DNA of 64,000 bases from Sphingomonas panacisoli (GCF_007859635.1 NZ_CP042306.1:1240001-1304000), one strand, 5' to 3'; numbered from the stretch's first letter, positions 9,457-18,408 are shown. Notes: generated by a model from the letters alone, not told the origin. Translations and numbers: made by a program.

Positions 9457-10801
9457 TCGTCGCGGCGAGCCCGCCTTCGGGGCGGTTCGCCAGGTCGATA
9501 TCGCCGCCTGCCTCGCGCACGATCGCGCGGGCGAGGGCAAGGCCGAGGCCGATCCCGCCGGTCTCCTTGTTGCGCGACCCCTCGAGCCGCGTGAACGCCT
9601 CGAACACTTCGCCCACCCGCTCGGGCGGGATGCCGGGACCCTTGTCGGCGACGGTGATCCGTACGGCATGCGCGGTCGCAGTGAGCGACACGTCGGCGCT
9701 GCCGCCATATTTCACCGCATTCTCGATGAGGTTGCGCACCGCGCGGCGGATCAATGACGGCCGCAGCCGCATCGGCAACCGCGCCGCCTCCTCGTAACTC
9801 ACCGGCTTGCCGAGATCGCGGAAGTCCTCGACCACCGCATCGACCAAAGCCGCGACGTCGACCTCGGTCAGCGGCTCGCTCGGCCGCCCCAGCCGCGCGA
9901 GGGACAAGATGTCGTCGAGCGTGCCGTTCATCTCGTCGATCGTGTCGGCCATCTTGGTACGGTCGTCGTCATCCTCGACGGACTCGATCCGCACCCGCAA
10001 TGCAGCCAGCGGGGTACGCAAATCGTGTCCGATCGCGCCGAGCATGCGGTCCTTTTCGTCGAGCATTGCCATCACCCGCGTTCGCAACTGATTAAACGCA
10101 GCGATCAGCGTTCGGACGTCGTGCGGTCCGCTTTCCTCGATGGGGCCTTGCTTATCGGCAGGGTGGAAGCCCTCGGCAGCCGTGGTCAGCATGCGCAACG
10201 GTCGCGCGATCCGCCGCGCCGCCCACAGCACCGGCAGAAGCACGATGACGTACAGGACCAGCGTCTGGCCGATCAGTCGCGATACGATCGGCCAATCGGA
10301 ATCCTGCCAGGGTACGCTGGTCGTCCACCAGCCCGCGCCGGGCTGCTCGATCGCGATCAGCAACTCGCCCTCCGCGGCGCGGAAGCGTTGCTCACGATAA
10401 TGCGACATGCGCTTCAGCCGAGGATCGTCGGCACGGATCGGGCGGATGCCGGTCACGACCTGTCCGATCGGGAGGCCTGCTTCGATCAGCCTCTGACGCA
10501 AACCTTCCTCGACATCGGCGCGGCGCCGGAGTCCATTTTCGATCGGGTTGGTCGGCCAAGGCCTGGAGCGGAATCGGTCCCAGGGCGAACCGTCGCTCGG
10601 CTCGGTGGCGGAGATATCGCGATTGCGCTGGCCCTGCGCCGCATCGATCAGTCGCGATGCGGTCGGCCCGACCACCTGCTCTAGCCGGAAAGCCTGGCGA
10701 TCGTGCAGAGTCAGGCCGAAGTTGATCGCCTGCGCCACGAATAGCGCGAGCGCGACCAGCACGGCCATCTGTCCCGGCAAATTGCGCGGCCAGAGCCTCA
10801 A
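9440..10801 (-). CDS. Sensor histidine kinase (OmpR-type partner)
   Basis: This membrane-bound histidine kinase of about 453 residues has one TM near the N-terminus (MAVLVALALFVAQAINF), a periplasmic loop of about 130 residues and a second TM (LVLYVIVLLPVLWAA). A HAMP linker, the H-box (IGHDLRTPLAALRVR) and the HATPase domain follow, with N-box (IENAVKYGG), G1 (DKGPGIP) and G2 (GIGLGLALA). The start is uncertain. TTG 10801 overlaps the stop of the response regulator (TTGA); ATG 10768 is the alternative. It is the last gene of the EF-hand / regulator / kinase operon. The signal is unknown; the neighbouring EF-hand protein suggests calcium or cell-envelope status. Confidence 0.9.
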   Translation of the reverse strand: MRLWPRNLPGQMAVLVALALFVAQAINFGLTLHDRQAFRLEQVVGPTASRLIDAAQGQRNRDISATEPSDGSPWDRFRSRPWPTNPIENGLRRRADVEEGLRQRLIEAGLPIGQVVTGIRPIRADDPRLKRMSHYREQRFRAAEGELLIAIEQPGAGWWTTSVPWQDSDWPIVSRLIGQTLVLYVIVLLPVLWAARRIARPLRMLTTAAEGFHPADKQGPIEESGPHDVRTLIAAFNQLRTRVMAMLDEKDRMLGAIGHDLRTPLAALRVRIESVEDDDDRTKMADTIDEMNGTLDDILSLARLGRPSEPLTEVDVAALVDAVVEDFRDLGKPVSYEEAARLPMRLRPSLIRRAVRNLIENAVKYGGSADVSLTATAHAVRITVADKGPGIPPERVGEVFEAFTRLEGSRNKETGGIGLGLALARAIVREAGGDIDLANRPEGGLAATITLPR

Positions 10802-11517
10802 AGACGGGTAACCTCGGCGGCGAGCGTATAGCCGCCGCCCCATACCGTCTTGATCAGTTCGGGATTCTTGGGATCGGGTTCGATCTTGCGGCGGAGCCGG
10901 CTGACCTGGTTGTCGATCGCGCGGTCGAACGCCATCGCTTCGCGACCCTGGGTCAGGTCGAGCAGCTGGTCGCGGGTCAGTACCTGACGCGGCCGCAACG
11001 CAAGAGCGAGGAGCAGGTTGTACTCGCCGGTCGACAGCGGCACCGACACACCCTCGCGGTCGACCAATGCGCGCTCGCCGGTTTTCAGTACCCAGCCGCC
11101 GAACGCGTAGGAACCGCTTTCCGGTGCATGCTGGCGGCTACCTCCGGCGGCGGCGCGGCGCAGGATGACCTTCGCGCGGGTCGCGAGTTCGCGCGGGGAG
11201 AACGGCTTCACGACATAATCGTCCGCGCCCATTTCGAGCCCGACGATGCGGTCGGTTTCCTCGCTCTTGGCGGTCAGCAGGATCACAGGGATGTCGCCCG
11301 ACGCGCGGATGTGGCGGCAGAGACTCAACCCATCCTCGCCCGGCATCATGATGTCGAGGATCACGAGGTCGATCGCATAGGCCGCCATCCGCGCCCGCGC
11401 GCCCTCGGCGTCGCCGGCCTGCGTCACGCGAAAGCCTTGCTTGGTCAGATATTGCGCAAGCGGCTCGCGGATCGAGCGCTCGTCATCGACCAGCAGGATG
11501 TGGGGAAGACCACTCAT
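10798..11517 (-). CDS. OmpR-family response regulator
   Basis: This two-domain response regulator of 239 residues has a receiver with the acidic pair in LLVDDE, the phospho-acceptor Asp in VILDIMMPGEDG, the Thr in LLTAKSEE and the Lys in YVVKPF. A C-terminal winged helix follows (DNQVSRLRRKIEPD, TVWGGGYTL). It directly precedes its cognate kinase, with overlapping stop/start. A strong hairpin in front of it separates it from the EF-hand gene. The 10-bp direct repeat at 12220-12239 has the spacing expected for an OmpR-family dimer and may be its own target. Confidence 0.95.
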   Translation of the reverse strand: MSGLPHILLVDDERSIREPLAQYLTKQGFRVTQAGDAEGARARMAAYAIDLVILDIMMPGEDGLSLCRHIRASGDIPVILLTAKSEETDRIVGLEMGADDYVVKPFSPRELATRAKVILRRAAAGGSRQHAPESGSYAFGGWVLKTGERALVDREGVSVPLSTGEYNLLLALALRPRQVLTRDQLLDLTQGREAMAFDRAIDNQVSRLRRKIEPDPKNPELIKTVWGGGYTLAAEVTRL

Positions 11518-11557
11518 CGGGATTTGCTAGGCGATCGTCGCGTCGGGGGAAAGGCAA

Positions 11558-11591
11558 TGCCGGGCGGGCGAGGAGGGGCGCCCGCCCGGCA
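11558..11591 (-). terminator. Strong GC-rich hairpin between EF-hand gene and response regulator
   Basis: Thirteen base pairs (arms GCCGGGCGGGCG / CGCCCGCCCGGC plus a closing A-T) enclose an 8-nt loop. There is no long U run, so it may act as an attenuator or 3'-end stabiliser of the EF-hand mRNA rather than as a full terminator. Confidence 0.55.
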
Positions 11592-11608
11592 GCCGGGACA
11601 AATGGGGA

Positions 11609-12133
11609 TTATTGCCCGGCATCTGGTTTCGGCGCGTCGGCCGGCGGCGGAGGCGTATCGCCACCCGCGCCGCCCCGGCGCATACCCATCGCGTCGCGCG
11701 CTGCCTGGCGCTCCGCGGGATCGAGTTTGCCATCCTTGTTGGCGTCCATTCGGTCGAACCGGCGTGCGGCTTGCGCGCGGAATTCGGCGCGATCGATCGT
11801 GCCGTCGCCGTTGGTGTCCAGCCGCGCCATCATCCGGCTGCCCGGCGCGGGGGGTGTCGCGGCGCCATCGGCGGCGGCCGGCGGCGTTGCACCCGACGCC
11901 GTCGCGGGCTGGCGGCGCATCGTCATTTCCGTCGCGTCGAGCTTGCCGTCCTTATTGACATCCATCCGGTCGAAGCGGGCATCGGCCTGCGCCATCGCCT
12001 CGTCGCGCGTGATGGTGCGGTCGGCATTGTCCTGCGGTGCAGGCATGGGAGCGGTTTGGGCGGAAAGCGGGCCGGCGGCCACGGCGACGAAGCCGGCGGT
12101 GGCCAGGATAGCGGCGAGGGCAGTGCGATTCAT
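11609..12133 (-). CDS. Secreted EF-hand calcium-binding protein
   Basis: This 174-residue exported protein (signal peptide ending at PLSAQ, about residue 26) has three clear EF-hand loops: DVNKDGKLDATE, DTNGDGTIDRAE and DANKDGKLDPAE. The spacer between loops one and two is Pro/Ala-rich, and the C-terminus is a Gly/Pro-rich tail. It probably binds Ca2+ in the periplasm. It is the first gene before an OmpR-type response regulator and kinase in the same direction. Calcium-responsive two-component systems with EF-hand partners are known in Vibrio and Pseudomonas, so it may be a signal partner or an output. That link is inferred from position only. Confidence 0.88.
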   Translation of the reverse strand: MNRTALAAILATAGFVAVAAGPLSAQTAPMPAPQDNADRTITRDEAMAQADARFDRMDVNKDGKLDATEMTMRRQPATASGATPPAAADGAATPPAPGSRMMARLDTNGDGTIDRAEFRAQAARRFDRMDANKDGKLDPAERQAARDAMGMRRGGAGGDTPPPPADAPKPDAGQ

Positions 12134-12219
12134 GACGGATCCTCAACAGGGGCGGGATGTTTCCCTAACGCCTGTGCTTATCGCCACCCTTCGTCACGCA
12201 GGCGTGTCAGTCCACGACG

Positions 12220-12239
12220 AAATTGTCGTAAATTGTCGC
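12220..12239. promoter_or_regulatory. 10-bp tandem direct repeat upstream of the EF-hand / two-component operon
   Basis: AAATTGTCGT is followed directly by AAATTGTCGC (9 of 10 identical), 87-106 bp upstream of the EF-hand start. A 10-bp tandem repeat is the usual geometry of OmpR/PhoB-type binding sites, so autoregulation by the response regulator of this operon is plausible. The rest of 12134-12341 shows no gene. Confidence 0.45.
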
Positions 12240-12341
12240 GGCTCGGCGCAGCGAATAGCCCCGCTATTTCCCGCCCGGCGCCGAACCCGGCCGGCGGATG
12301 CGCAGTAATCCGTCCAACGACGCGGGTTCGCCACGGCAGGC

Positions 12342-13118
12342 TCAGGCAAAAATAGCCACGCTCTGCATCTGCTCTGCGATCGGCTGCCCGTCGGCGTTCC
12401 AGATCGCCATTTCCTGGCTCGAACTGCCATCCTTGGCATAATCGGCATTCGCCCGCAGCAGCCACCAGCCATCCGTGGTGCGCGGCTGGGGACCGAGAAC
12501 GTTGAGCTGCCAGGTCATCGAGCTGACCGGCGCAGGACCGCCGACCAACTTCAGCGCGGCGGGCGGAAGGCAGTCGGCGATCGCGACCAACTCCACCATC
12601 GGGTCGAGGCCGTCGCGTTCCTGCAACCGGACCCAGCGCAGCCATTCGGTCGGGCCGACCGTCGCATCGCGGCGATCGAGCAGCTCGAAGTTCTGGATGA
12701 AGAACGCGGAGTTCTCACCCTTGAACGTGGTGTCGTCGGGCGTGGGACAAGCGAAGTCGGGCGCGTTGCCGACTTCGTACGTCACCTTCGACTCGACCGT
12801 CCCCATGAACACGAACGTCGCGCGCAGCCCGAGGCCGGCATCGCTCTCGACGTCGGCCTGAATGAACGCGGCGTTGCGGCCGCGACGCAGGCGCGTGGCG
12901 CGGATCGTGATCTCGCCCGACAGCGGCCCGATGAACGCGACCAAAGCCGAGCGAAGCGGCGGCAGATCCTCATCCGATCGTTGCGCGACATGCAGCGCCA
13001 GCGCGGCGGACAGTCCGCCATAGCTCGTGCGCCCCTGCAGCCAAGTATCGGGAATGCTCCCCCGCCAGCCGCCGTCGATCGGCTCCAGCGCGTCGATGAT
13101 CGCCTTCAGTCCCGGCAT
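12342..13118 (-). CDS. Acyl-CoA thioesterase, double hot-dog fold
   Basis: This 258-residue protein resembles TesB-like thioesterases with two hot-dog halves. The N-terminal half has WLQGRTSYGGLSAALALHVA (the hot-dog helix region) and the second half has PVSSMTWQLNVLG and DGWWLLRANADYAKDG. It would hydrolyse an acyl-CoA to free acid and CoA in the cytoplasm. It lies 9 bases after the stop of the acyl-CoA synthetase on the same strand, so they form an operon at the left border of the acyl-CoA catabolic island. The chain-length preference cannot be read from sequence. Confidence 0.8.
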   Translation of the reverse strand: MPGLKAIIDALEPIDGGWRGSIPDTWLQGRTSYGGLSAALALHVAQRSDEDLPPLRSALVAFIGPLSGEITIRATRLRRGRNAAFIQADVESDAGLGLRATFVFMGTVESKVTYEVGNAPDFACPTPDDTTFKGENSAFFIQNFELLDRRDATVGPTEWLRWVRLQERDGLDPMVELVAIADCLPPAALKLVGGPAPVSSMTWQLNVLGPQPRTTDGWWLLRANADYAKDGSSSQEMAIWNADGQPIAEQMQSVAIFA

Positions 13119-13127
13119 GCGTCCCCC

Positions 13128-14660
13128 TTATGTCGCTTCGGCGGCCAGCCGGTCGCGCAACTCGCGCTTCAATACCTTTCCGATCGCGCTGCGCGGCAGT
13201 TCGTCGATCGCGTGCAGCGCCGACAGTCGCTGCGTCTTGCCGAGCTGGGCGTTGGTCCACGCCATGATCTCGTCGGCGCCGGCATCGATTCCGGTGTTCG
13301 GCACGTAGAATCCGACCGGCGTCTCGCCCCATGCCTCCGACGGCACGCCGATCACGGTGCATTCCTGCACGGCGGGATGCTGCTTCAACACCGCTTCCAG
13401 ATCGACCGGATAGATGTTGAACCCGCCCGAGATGATCAGGTCCTTCTTGCGGTCCATCAGGATCAGGAAGCCGTCCTCGTCGAACCGGCCGATGTCGCCA
13501 TGGCGGATGTAGCGATTGCCCTGCTTGTCGTACCATTCGGCGTCGGCGGTCGCTTGCTGGCGGCCGTGATAGCCCGTCATCATCGCCGGCGAGCGCCCAA
13601 CGACCTCGCCGGTTTCGCCCTGCGGCACTTCGTTGCCGTCGTCGTCGATCAGCCGCATGTCGTGGCCTGGAAAGGGCTGGCCGACGGTGTGGAGCTTGTC
13701 GGGAAACGCCGTGCAGTCGAGCCCGGTCGATGCGCCGCCTTCGGTCATGCCGTAGAATTCGACTAGTCGGCCGGGCCAGCGCGCGACGATGTCGGCCTTC
13801 AGCGCGGCCGAGAAGGGGGCACTGGTCGAGGTCTTCATGACGAAGCTCGACAAATCGAAGCTGTCGAAGTCGGGCACCGCCATGAGGCGCTGATACTGCA
13901 CCGGCACCAGCATGGCGTGCGTCGCGCGGTGCTGCTCGGCGAGTGCGAGGAAACCGCGCGCGTCGAACTTCTTCATCAGCACCGACGTCCCGCCCCATGC
14001 CAGCGTCGGCAGGAAGCTGACCAGGGTCGTGTTCGAATAGAGCGGGGTCGAGTTCATCGTCACCGCATCGCCATACCCGCCCGCCGAATTGCGTCCGATG
14101 TGCGACCAGCGCATGCGGTGCGACTGGACGATTCCCTTGGGCGTGCCGGTCGTGCCGGAGGAGTAGATGATGTTGAAGCCGTCCTCCGGCCCGATCGTCA
14201 CCGGCACGGGCTTAGCGCCCTCCGGCGCGAGCCAGTCGCGAAATTCCTCCGTGTCGAGCCGGACCTGCTTCGCCGCGATATCTTGGCCGGCGATTGCCGC
14301 GGCATTCTCGCCATCGACGAAGACGATCGGCGCGCCGCAATCCGCGATCATCGCCGCGAGCGATTCGGGCGTGGACGAGGGCGCGAGCGGGGCTGCGACG
14401 CATCCCGCTCGGAGCGTGCCCATGAAGACGGCGGCATATTCGACCGAGGCGGAGGCAACGATCGCCACCGACTGACCCTGCCTAACGCCGTCGCGCTGCA
14501 GGGCCGCCGCGATGCGATCCATCAGCGCGTCGAGTTCGGCATAGGATAGCGTCGAGACCGCATCCGCGACCGCGATCTTGTCGGGCTGTTCCGCGGCGTG
14601 AGCGCGCAGGATGTCGGGCAGGACGGCGAAATCGCTGGTGAGAAGATCGGCGGCGCTCAT
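13128..14660 (-). CDS. AMP-dependent acyl-CoA synthetase/ligase
   Basis: This class I adenylate-forming enzyme of about 510 residues activates a carboxylic acid to its acyl-CoA. The P-loop IIYSSGTTGTPKGIVQSH, the A5-like EFYGMTEGGA, the YIRHGDIGRFDEDGF motif, DRKKDLIISGGFNIYP and a C-terminal GKVLKREL catalytic-lysine motif are all present. The start at 14660 (MSAADLL) is preferred over a ten-residue extension. It is divergent from the GST-like gene with only 73 bp between them. Together with the downstream thioesterase it probably handles entry of an organic acid into the CoA pathway. The substrate is unknown. Confidence 0.9.
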   Translation of the reverse strand: MSAADLLTSDFAVLPDILRAHAAEQPDKIAVADAVSTLSYAELDALMDRIAAALQRDGVRQGQSVAIVASASVEYAAVFMGTLRAGCVAAPLAPSSTPESLAAMIADCGAPIVFVDGENAAAIAGQDIAAKQVRLDTEEFRDWLAPEGAKPVPVTIGPEDGFNIIYSSGTTGTPKGIVQSHRMRWSHIGRNSAGGYGDAVTMNSTPLYSNTTLVSFLPTLAWGGTSVLMKKFDARGFLALAEQHRATHAMLVPVQYQRLMAVPDFDSFDLSSFVMKTSTSAPFSAALKADIVARWPGRLVEFYGMTEGGASTGLDCTAFPDKLHTVGQPFPGHDMRLIDDDGNEVPQGETGEVVGRSPAMMTGYHGRQQATADAEWYDKQGNRYIRHGDIGRFDEDGFLILMDRKKDLIISGGFNIYPVDLEAVLKQHPAVQECTVIGVPSEAWGETPVGFYVPNTGIDAGADEIMAWTNAQLGKTQRLSALHAIDELPRSAIGKVLKRELRDRLAAEAT

Positions 14661-14733
14661 GTGCCTTGCGCTAAGCGAAGGCATCGGCAAATACCATACG
14701 CGAAATTCGAAAAACGGAATCGAGGGGTGAGAG

Positions 14734-15348
14734 ATGCTGTTCTACAATACCGGAAATCCGGCACCCAATCCGCGCCGCGTCCGCATCTTCGCCGCCGAGA
14801 AGGGGATCGAGCTGCCGACCCAACAGGTCGAGATCTTCAAGCGCGAGCATAAGGCGCCGGAATATCTGGCGGTCAACCCGATGGGGCAGACGCCGTGCCT
14901 GCAACTCGACGACGGTAGCGTGATCACCGAGAGCGTGTCGATCTGCCGCTACCTCGAACATCTGCATCCCGAGACGCCGATGTTCGGCGCGACGCCGCGC
15001 GACGCGGCGGAGGTCGACCAGATGATCCGGCGCACCGAATTGCGGTTGATGACGCCGATCGCCAATGTCTGGGTCCATACCCACCCGCTGACCGCGCGCG
15101 TCGTGCCGCATCAATATACCGAATTCGGCGAGAGCAATCGGCCGCGGATCGATGCGGTGATGCGCGAGTTCGATACCGTATTGGCCGACCGGGCGTTCCT
15201 GGCAGGGGAGGCGTATTCGATGGCCGATATCATCCTGCTGACGACGATCGATTTCGCCAAGTTCATCGGGGTCGAGATGCCCGGCGACGTGCCGCATTTG
15301 AAGGCATGGCACGAGCGTGTCTCCGCCCGGCCGAGTGCGCAGGCATGA
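14734..15348 (+). CDS. Glutathione S-transferase family protein
   Basis: This is a 204-residue cytosolic GST. The N-terminal thioredoxin-like domain has NPRRVRIFAAEKG, the VNPMGQTPCLQLDDGSVITES segment with its cis-proline and the glutathione-binding E-S pair. The C-terminal domain is all-helical (YSMADIILLTTIDF). A good ribosome site (GAGGGG) precedes the ATG. It is coupled by ATGA to the SDR downstream and divergent from an acyl-CoA synthetase. In this setting it may remove electrophilic intermediates or isomerise a double bond, but conjugating activity cannot be assigned. Confidence 0.88.
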   Translation: MLFYNTGNPAPNPRRVRIFAAEKGIELPTQQVEIFKREHKAPEYLAVNPMGQTPCLQLDDGSVITESVSICRYLEHLHPETPMFGATPRDAAEVDQMIRRTELRLMTPIANVWVHTHPLTARVVPHQYTEFGESNRPRIDAVMREFDTVLADRAFLAGEAYSMADIILLTTIDFAKFIGVEMPGDVPHLKAWHERVSARPSAQA

Positions 15349-16142
15349 GTGCGGGCTTCGACGGACGGGTCGCAATCGTCACCGGCGGCGGGACGGGGAT
15401 CGGCGCGAGCGTCGTGCGCATGCTCGCCGAGCGTGGGGTTCGGTGCGTGGTCAACTATGCGTCGAGCAAGGACGACGCGGAAGCGGTCGCGGCGGCCGCG
15501 GGGAACGGGTCGATCGCCATTCAGGCTGACATCGTCGAAGATGCGGCGTGTAAGGGGCTGGCGCAGGCGGCGATCGACGCGTTCGGGCGGATCGATTTCC
15601 TGGTCAACAATGCCGGGCGCACCAAGTTCGCCAACCACGAGGATCTCGACGCACTCGACGCCGAGGACTTCGTCGACATCTACCGCCTCAACACGATCGC
15701 GGCGTTCCAGATGGTTCGTGCCTGCGCCCCGGCGATGCGGGAGCAGGATGCCTCCGCCGTGGTCAACGTCGCCAGCGTCGCCGGGCTGTTCGGCATGGGG
15801 TCGTCGGTTGCCTACGCCGCGTCGAAGGGCGCGCTGATCACCATGACCAAGAGCTTAGCGCGCGTGCTGGCGCCCAAGATCCGGGTCAACGCCGTCGCGC
15901 CGGGCTATGTCGGCACCGGCTGGTTCGAAAAACGGCTGGGCGCGGAGGGGTTCGAGAAGCTCAACCAGAACATCGCGAGCCGCGTGCCGATGGGGTTCGC
16001 GACCGGGCCGGACGAGATCGCCGGGCCGATCGTCCATCTGCTCGATCCCCTGTCGCGGTCGATCACCGGCGAGACGACGACAATCGATGCCGGCGGGCAT
16101 CTCGACATGGCGCTGACCCGGCGGCCGGGAAAAGAGGGCTAA
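15345..16142 (+). CDS. SDR-family NAD(P)-dependent oxidoreductase
   Basis: This classical short-chain dehydrogenase of 265 residues has the nucleotide-binding TGGGTGIGAS near residue 12, the NNAG motif and the active-site YAASK, followed by RVNAVAPGYVGT. Its ATG overlaps the stop of the GST gene (ATGA). It likely oxidises a secondary alcohol or reduces a ketone of a pathway intermediate in the cytoplasm. FabG-like enzymes are indistinguishable from catabolic ones by sequence alone; the neighbourhood favours catabolism. The gene ends against a tandem TGACACT element. Confidence 0.9.
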   Translation: MSAGFDGRVAIVTGGGTGIGASVVRMLAERGVRCVVNYASSKDDAEAVAAAAGNGSIAIQADIVEDAACKGLAQAAIDAFGRIDFLVNNAGRTKFANHEDLDALDAEDFVDIYRLNTIAAFQMVRACAPAMREQDASAVVNVASVAGLFGMGSSVAYAASKGALITMTKSLARVLAPKIRVNAVAPGYVGTGWFEKRLGAEGFEKLNQNIASRVPMGFATGPDEIAGPIVHLLDPLSRSITGETTTIDAGGHLDMALTRRPGKEG

Positions 16143-16166
16143 GTTGACACTAGGGTGACACTGGCG
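16140..16166. repeat. TGACACT direct-repeat element, copy 1
   Basis: TGACACT-AGGG-TGACACT lies exactly at the 3' junction of the SDR gene, and its TAA is the SDR stop. A 25-of-27 match occurs in inverted orientation at 58689-58715. The function is unknown. Confidence 0.6.
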
Positions 16167-17376
16167 ACGTCGGTTTGCCGGGCACTCGATCGAGCACCTT
16201 CCACACCACGATCGCCAGTGCCGCAGTCGCCAGCACCGCCGCGAGCAGGAAGTTCGCGCCAGCAAAGCCGTGATCGACCCCGCTCGCCAGCGCCTGAGTC
16301 AACAGCAACGGCCCGAGGATCGACGACACGCTCCCCATGCTGCCGATCCCGCCCTGCAACGCACCCTGGTGCTTGGCGTCGACCATCCGCGACAGCAGGC
16401 CGTTGAACGAGGGGAAAACGAACCCCTGGAATGCGCTGATCGCCATCAGTACGTACGCCTGCCACCCCGCGGTCGCGAAAGCGAACAGATAGAAAGCGGT
16501 CGCCGCTGAGATCATCCCGAACACGATCGCCTTGCGCTCGCCGAAGCGCTTGATCACCGGCCCGGTCAGCCCGCCCTGCACGCACGCCATGATCACGCCG
16601 ACGAAGGCGAGGCTCCAGCCGATCGCCTTGGCGTCCCAGCCGAACTTGATCGCCGCCCAGAACGACCAGGTCGCCGGATAGACCATATGACCGAGCTGCC
16701 AGAGGAACCACGCGAGCAGCAGTGGCGCGGCGTTGCCGGCATGGAACAGCGGCCGGAACGCGCCGATGACGTGCGCGTCGCGGAGGTGGAATTCACGGCG
16801 ATTTTCCGGCTTGAGCGTTTCTGGCATCAGGAAATACATCGTCACCGCGTTGATCAGCGCGAGGGCCGCCGCCGCCATGAACGGCGCGCGCGACCCGAAC
16901 TGCGCGAGTACGCCGCCGATCGCCGGACCCAGGATGAACCCCACGCCGAACGCGAACCCGATCAAGCCGAACGCCGCACCGCGCTTTTCGGGCGGTGTCA
17001 CGTCGGCAATCACCGATCCGGCGGGGCCGTAGACCGCGCCCGCCGTACCCGCGATCGCGCGTCCGAGGAACAGCCAGGCCAACGTCGGCGCCCACGCCAT
17101 CAGCGCATAGTCGATCCCGAAACACAGCATCGACGTCATCAGAATCGGGCGCCGCCCGAACCGGTCGGAGAGGTTGCCGAGCACCGGCCCGGCAAAGAAC
17201 TGCATCACCGAAAAGACGACGAGCATGTAGCCCGCGACGCGCGTCGCCTGTTCCAGGTCGATATGGCCGAGCTGCGTGATTAGCTGCGGGAAGATCGGCA
17301 TGATGATGCCGAATCCGATCGTGTCGATCAGCACCGCGGCCAGCGCGATCGGTATCGCGCGATTTTCGAATGTCAT
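16150..17376 (-). CDS. MFS transporter, TetA/TCR-like
   Basis: This 408-residue inner-membrane protein has about 12 TMs. The N-terminal IDTIGFGIIMPIFPQL and the loop motif GNLSDRFGRRPILM are typical of the TCR/Tet family of drug-proton antiporters, as is GAVYGPAGSVIADVTPPEKRGAAFG. The start follows GGGGGAG. It is convergent with the SDR and separated from it by only 7 bases. Family membership is firm. Whether it exports an antibiotic, a solvent-like compound or a pathway intermediate is not known, and sphingomonads carry many such proteins of unknown substrate. Confidence 0.88.
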   Translation of the reverse strand: MTFENRAIPIALAAVLIDTIGFGIIMPIFPQLITQLGHIDLEQATRVAGYMLVVFSVMQFFAGPVLGNLSDRFGRRPILMTSMLCFGIDYALMAWAPTLAWLFLGRAIAGTAGAVYGPAGSVIADVTPPEKRGAAFGLIGFAFGVGFILGPAIGGVLAQFGSRAPFMAAAALALINAVTMYFLMPETLKPENRREFHLRDAHVIGAFRPLFHAGNAAPLLLAWFLWQLGHMVYPATWSFWAAIKFGWDAKAIGWSLAFVGVIMACVQGGLTGPVIKRFGERKAIVFGMISAATAFYLFAFATAGWQAYVLMAISAFQGFVFPSFNGLLSRMVDAKHQGALQGGIGSMGSVSSILGPLLLTQALASGVDHGFAGANFLLAAVLATAALAIVVWKVLDRVPGKPTSPVSP

Positions 17377-17533
17377 CTTGCTCCCCCGCCAAATCGCCCG
17401 AAGGTCACGAAAGACACAGGACGTGCGCTGCGAACTGCGGCCAATTGCGTGCCGATCGGCCGATCCGAGACGAATGTGTCACAGGATGTGGGCTGTAGGA
17501 CAGCATAAAGTGTCGCTAGCCCACCGACCAAGC

Positions 17534-17640
17534 CGTCACCCCCGCGAAAGCGGGGGCCCATCTCTCACCACTGCCATAAATTACGCCCTGGGTATGGTGG
17601 ATGCCGCAGGAGATGGGTCCCCGCTTTCGCGGGGATGACA
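17534..17640. repeat. Paired palindromic repeat, class B
   Basis: Two inverted palindromes (left arm CCCCCGCGAAAGCGGGGG, right arm CCCCGCTTTCGCGGGG) in mirror orientation flank a unique spacer. The outer ends read GTCACC and GATGAC. It belongs to the same architecture as nine other elements in this window. It fills most of the gap before the AlkD-like gene; the rest of 17377-17533 shows no gene. Confidence 0.85.
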
Positions 17641-17645
17641 GAGGG

Positions 17646-18353
17646 TTATTTGGCAATCCTCCGCTTGCCGCCATTCTTGAGCGCCTCGCGCTTGCTGAGC
17701 CCGCTCAGCCGGCCTTCGTTCGCGGCGACGTAGCGCGCCACCTCGTCCGGGTCGGTCCAGGCATATTGGCGCAGCGCCCAGCCGATCGCCTTGCGCAGGA
17801 AGAATTCGGTCGAGCCGATCGACGGTTCGATACAACGATAAAGTAGGTCGAGTTCCGTCGCGCCCTTGGCGGGTAGCTGACAGATGATCGAACTGCGGCG
17901 TTTCCACATATCGTCGTCGGTCGACCAGTCGAGCATGCGTTTCGTCATCGCCGCGCGATCGTTCTGCAGCAGCACCCACAGCCGATGCCCAGCAATCTCG
18001 TCGACATAGTCCCACCATGCGCCGGAAACGATCATCTCTTCATACATCGGCAGCGCATCGATGCGCTGGAACGGGCGTGCCGCCTTTACCGCGCACAGTT
18101 CGATCGCGGCGTAGCGTTCCTCGCGAAATTCGGCATCGCGCCACAATGCCAATACGTCGTTCTGCCACGCCGCACTGTCGGCCCAATCGAGCCCGCCGAA
18201 CACCGTTTTGAGCGCCGTGCGACGCGGCACGCTCGACACGCCGAGATACGGCATGGCCGACTTCATATAGGCCTGCATCGCCGGCGCGCGTACAGGTTCC
18301 GCTACGGCTTCCAGGGCCTGGCGAACGCGGTGGCGGAGCGACTTTGCGGTCAT
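17646..18353 (-). CDS. DNA alkylation repair protein (AlkD-like)
   Basis: This 235-residue all-helical protein of the AlkD HEAT-repeat DNA glycosylase family removes alkylated bases. Typical family segments are MPYLGVSSVPRRT near residue 34, AAIELC, WWDYVDEIAGHRLWVLL and FFLRKAIGWALRQYAWTDP (the C-terminal signature with the KAIGWALR-Y helix). The tail is lysine/arginine-rich. It stands alone, between a palindromic repeat on its 3' side and a divergent MFS gene on the other. Confidence 0.9.
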   Translation of the reverse strand: MTAKSLRHRVRQALEAVAEPVRAPAMQAYMKSAMPYLGVSSVPRRTALKTVFGGLDWADSAAWQNDVLALWRDAEFREERYAAIELCAVKAARPFQRIDALPMYEEMIVSGAWWDYVDEIAGHRLWVLLQNDRAAMTKRMLDWSTDDDMWKRRSSIICQLPAKGATELDLLYRCIEPSIGSTEFFLRKAIGWALRQYAWTDPDEVARYVAANEGRLSGLSKREALKNGGKRRIAK

Positions 18354-18375
18354 CGCATCAGCCTATCGGGCTTCG

Positions 18376-18388
18376 TTCCGTAACGGAA
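18376..18388. promoter_or_regulatory. 13-bp palindrome TTCCGTAACGGAA, copy 1
   Basis: This is a perfect palindrome around one central base, followed by N-TGCC. The identical 13-mer, also followed by N-TGCC, lies at 28394-28406 next to a TetR gene. It sits in the AlkD / MFS divergent region about 75 bp before the MFS start. A TetR operator is the likely reading. Confidence 0.6.
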
Positions 18389-18408
18389 GTGCCTTGACCT
18401 CGCTCAAA

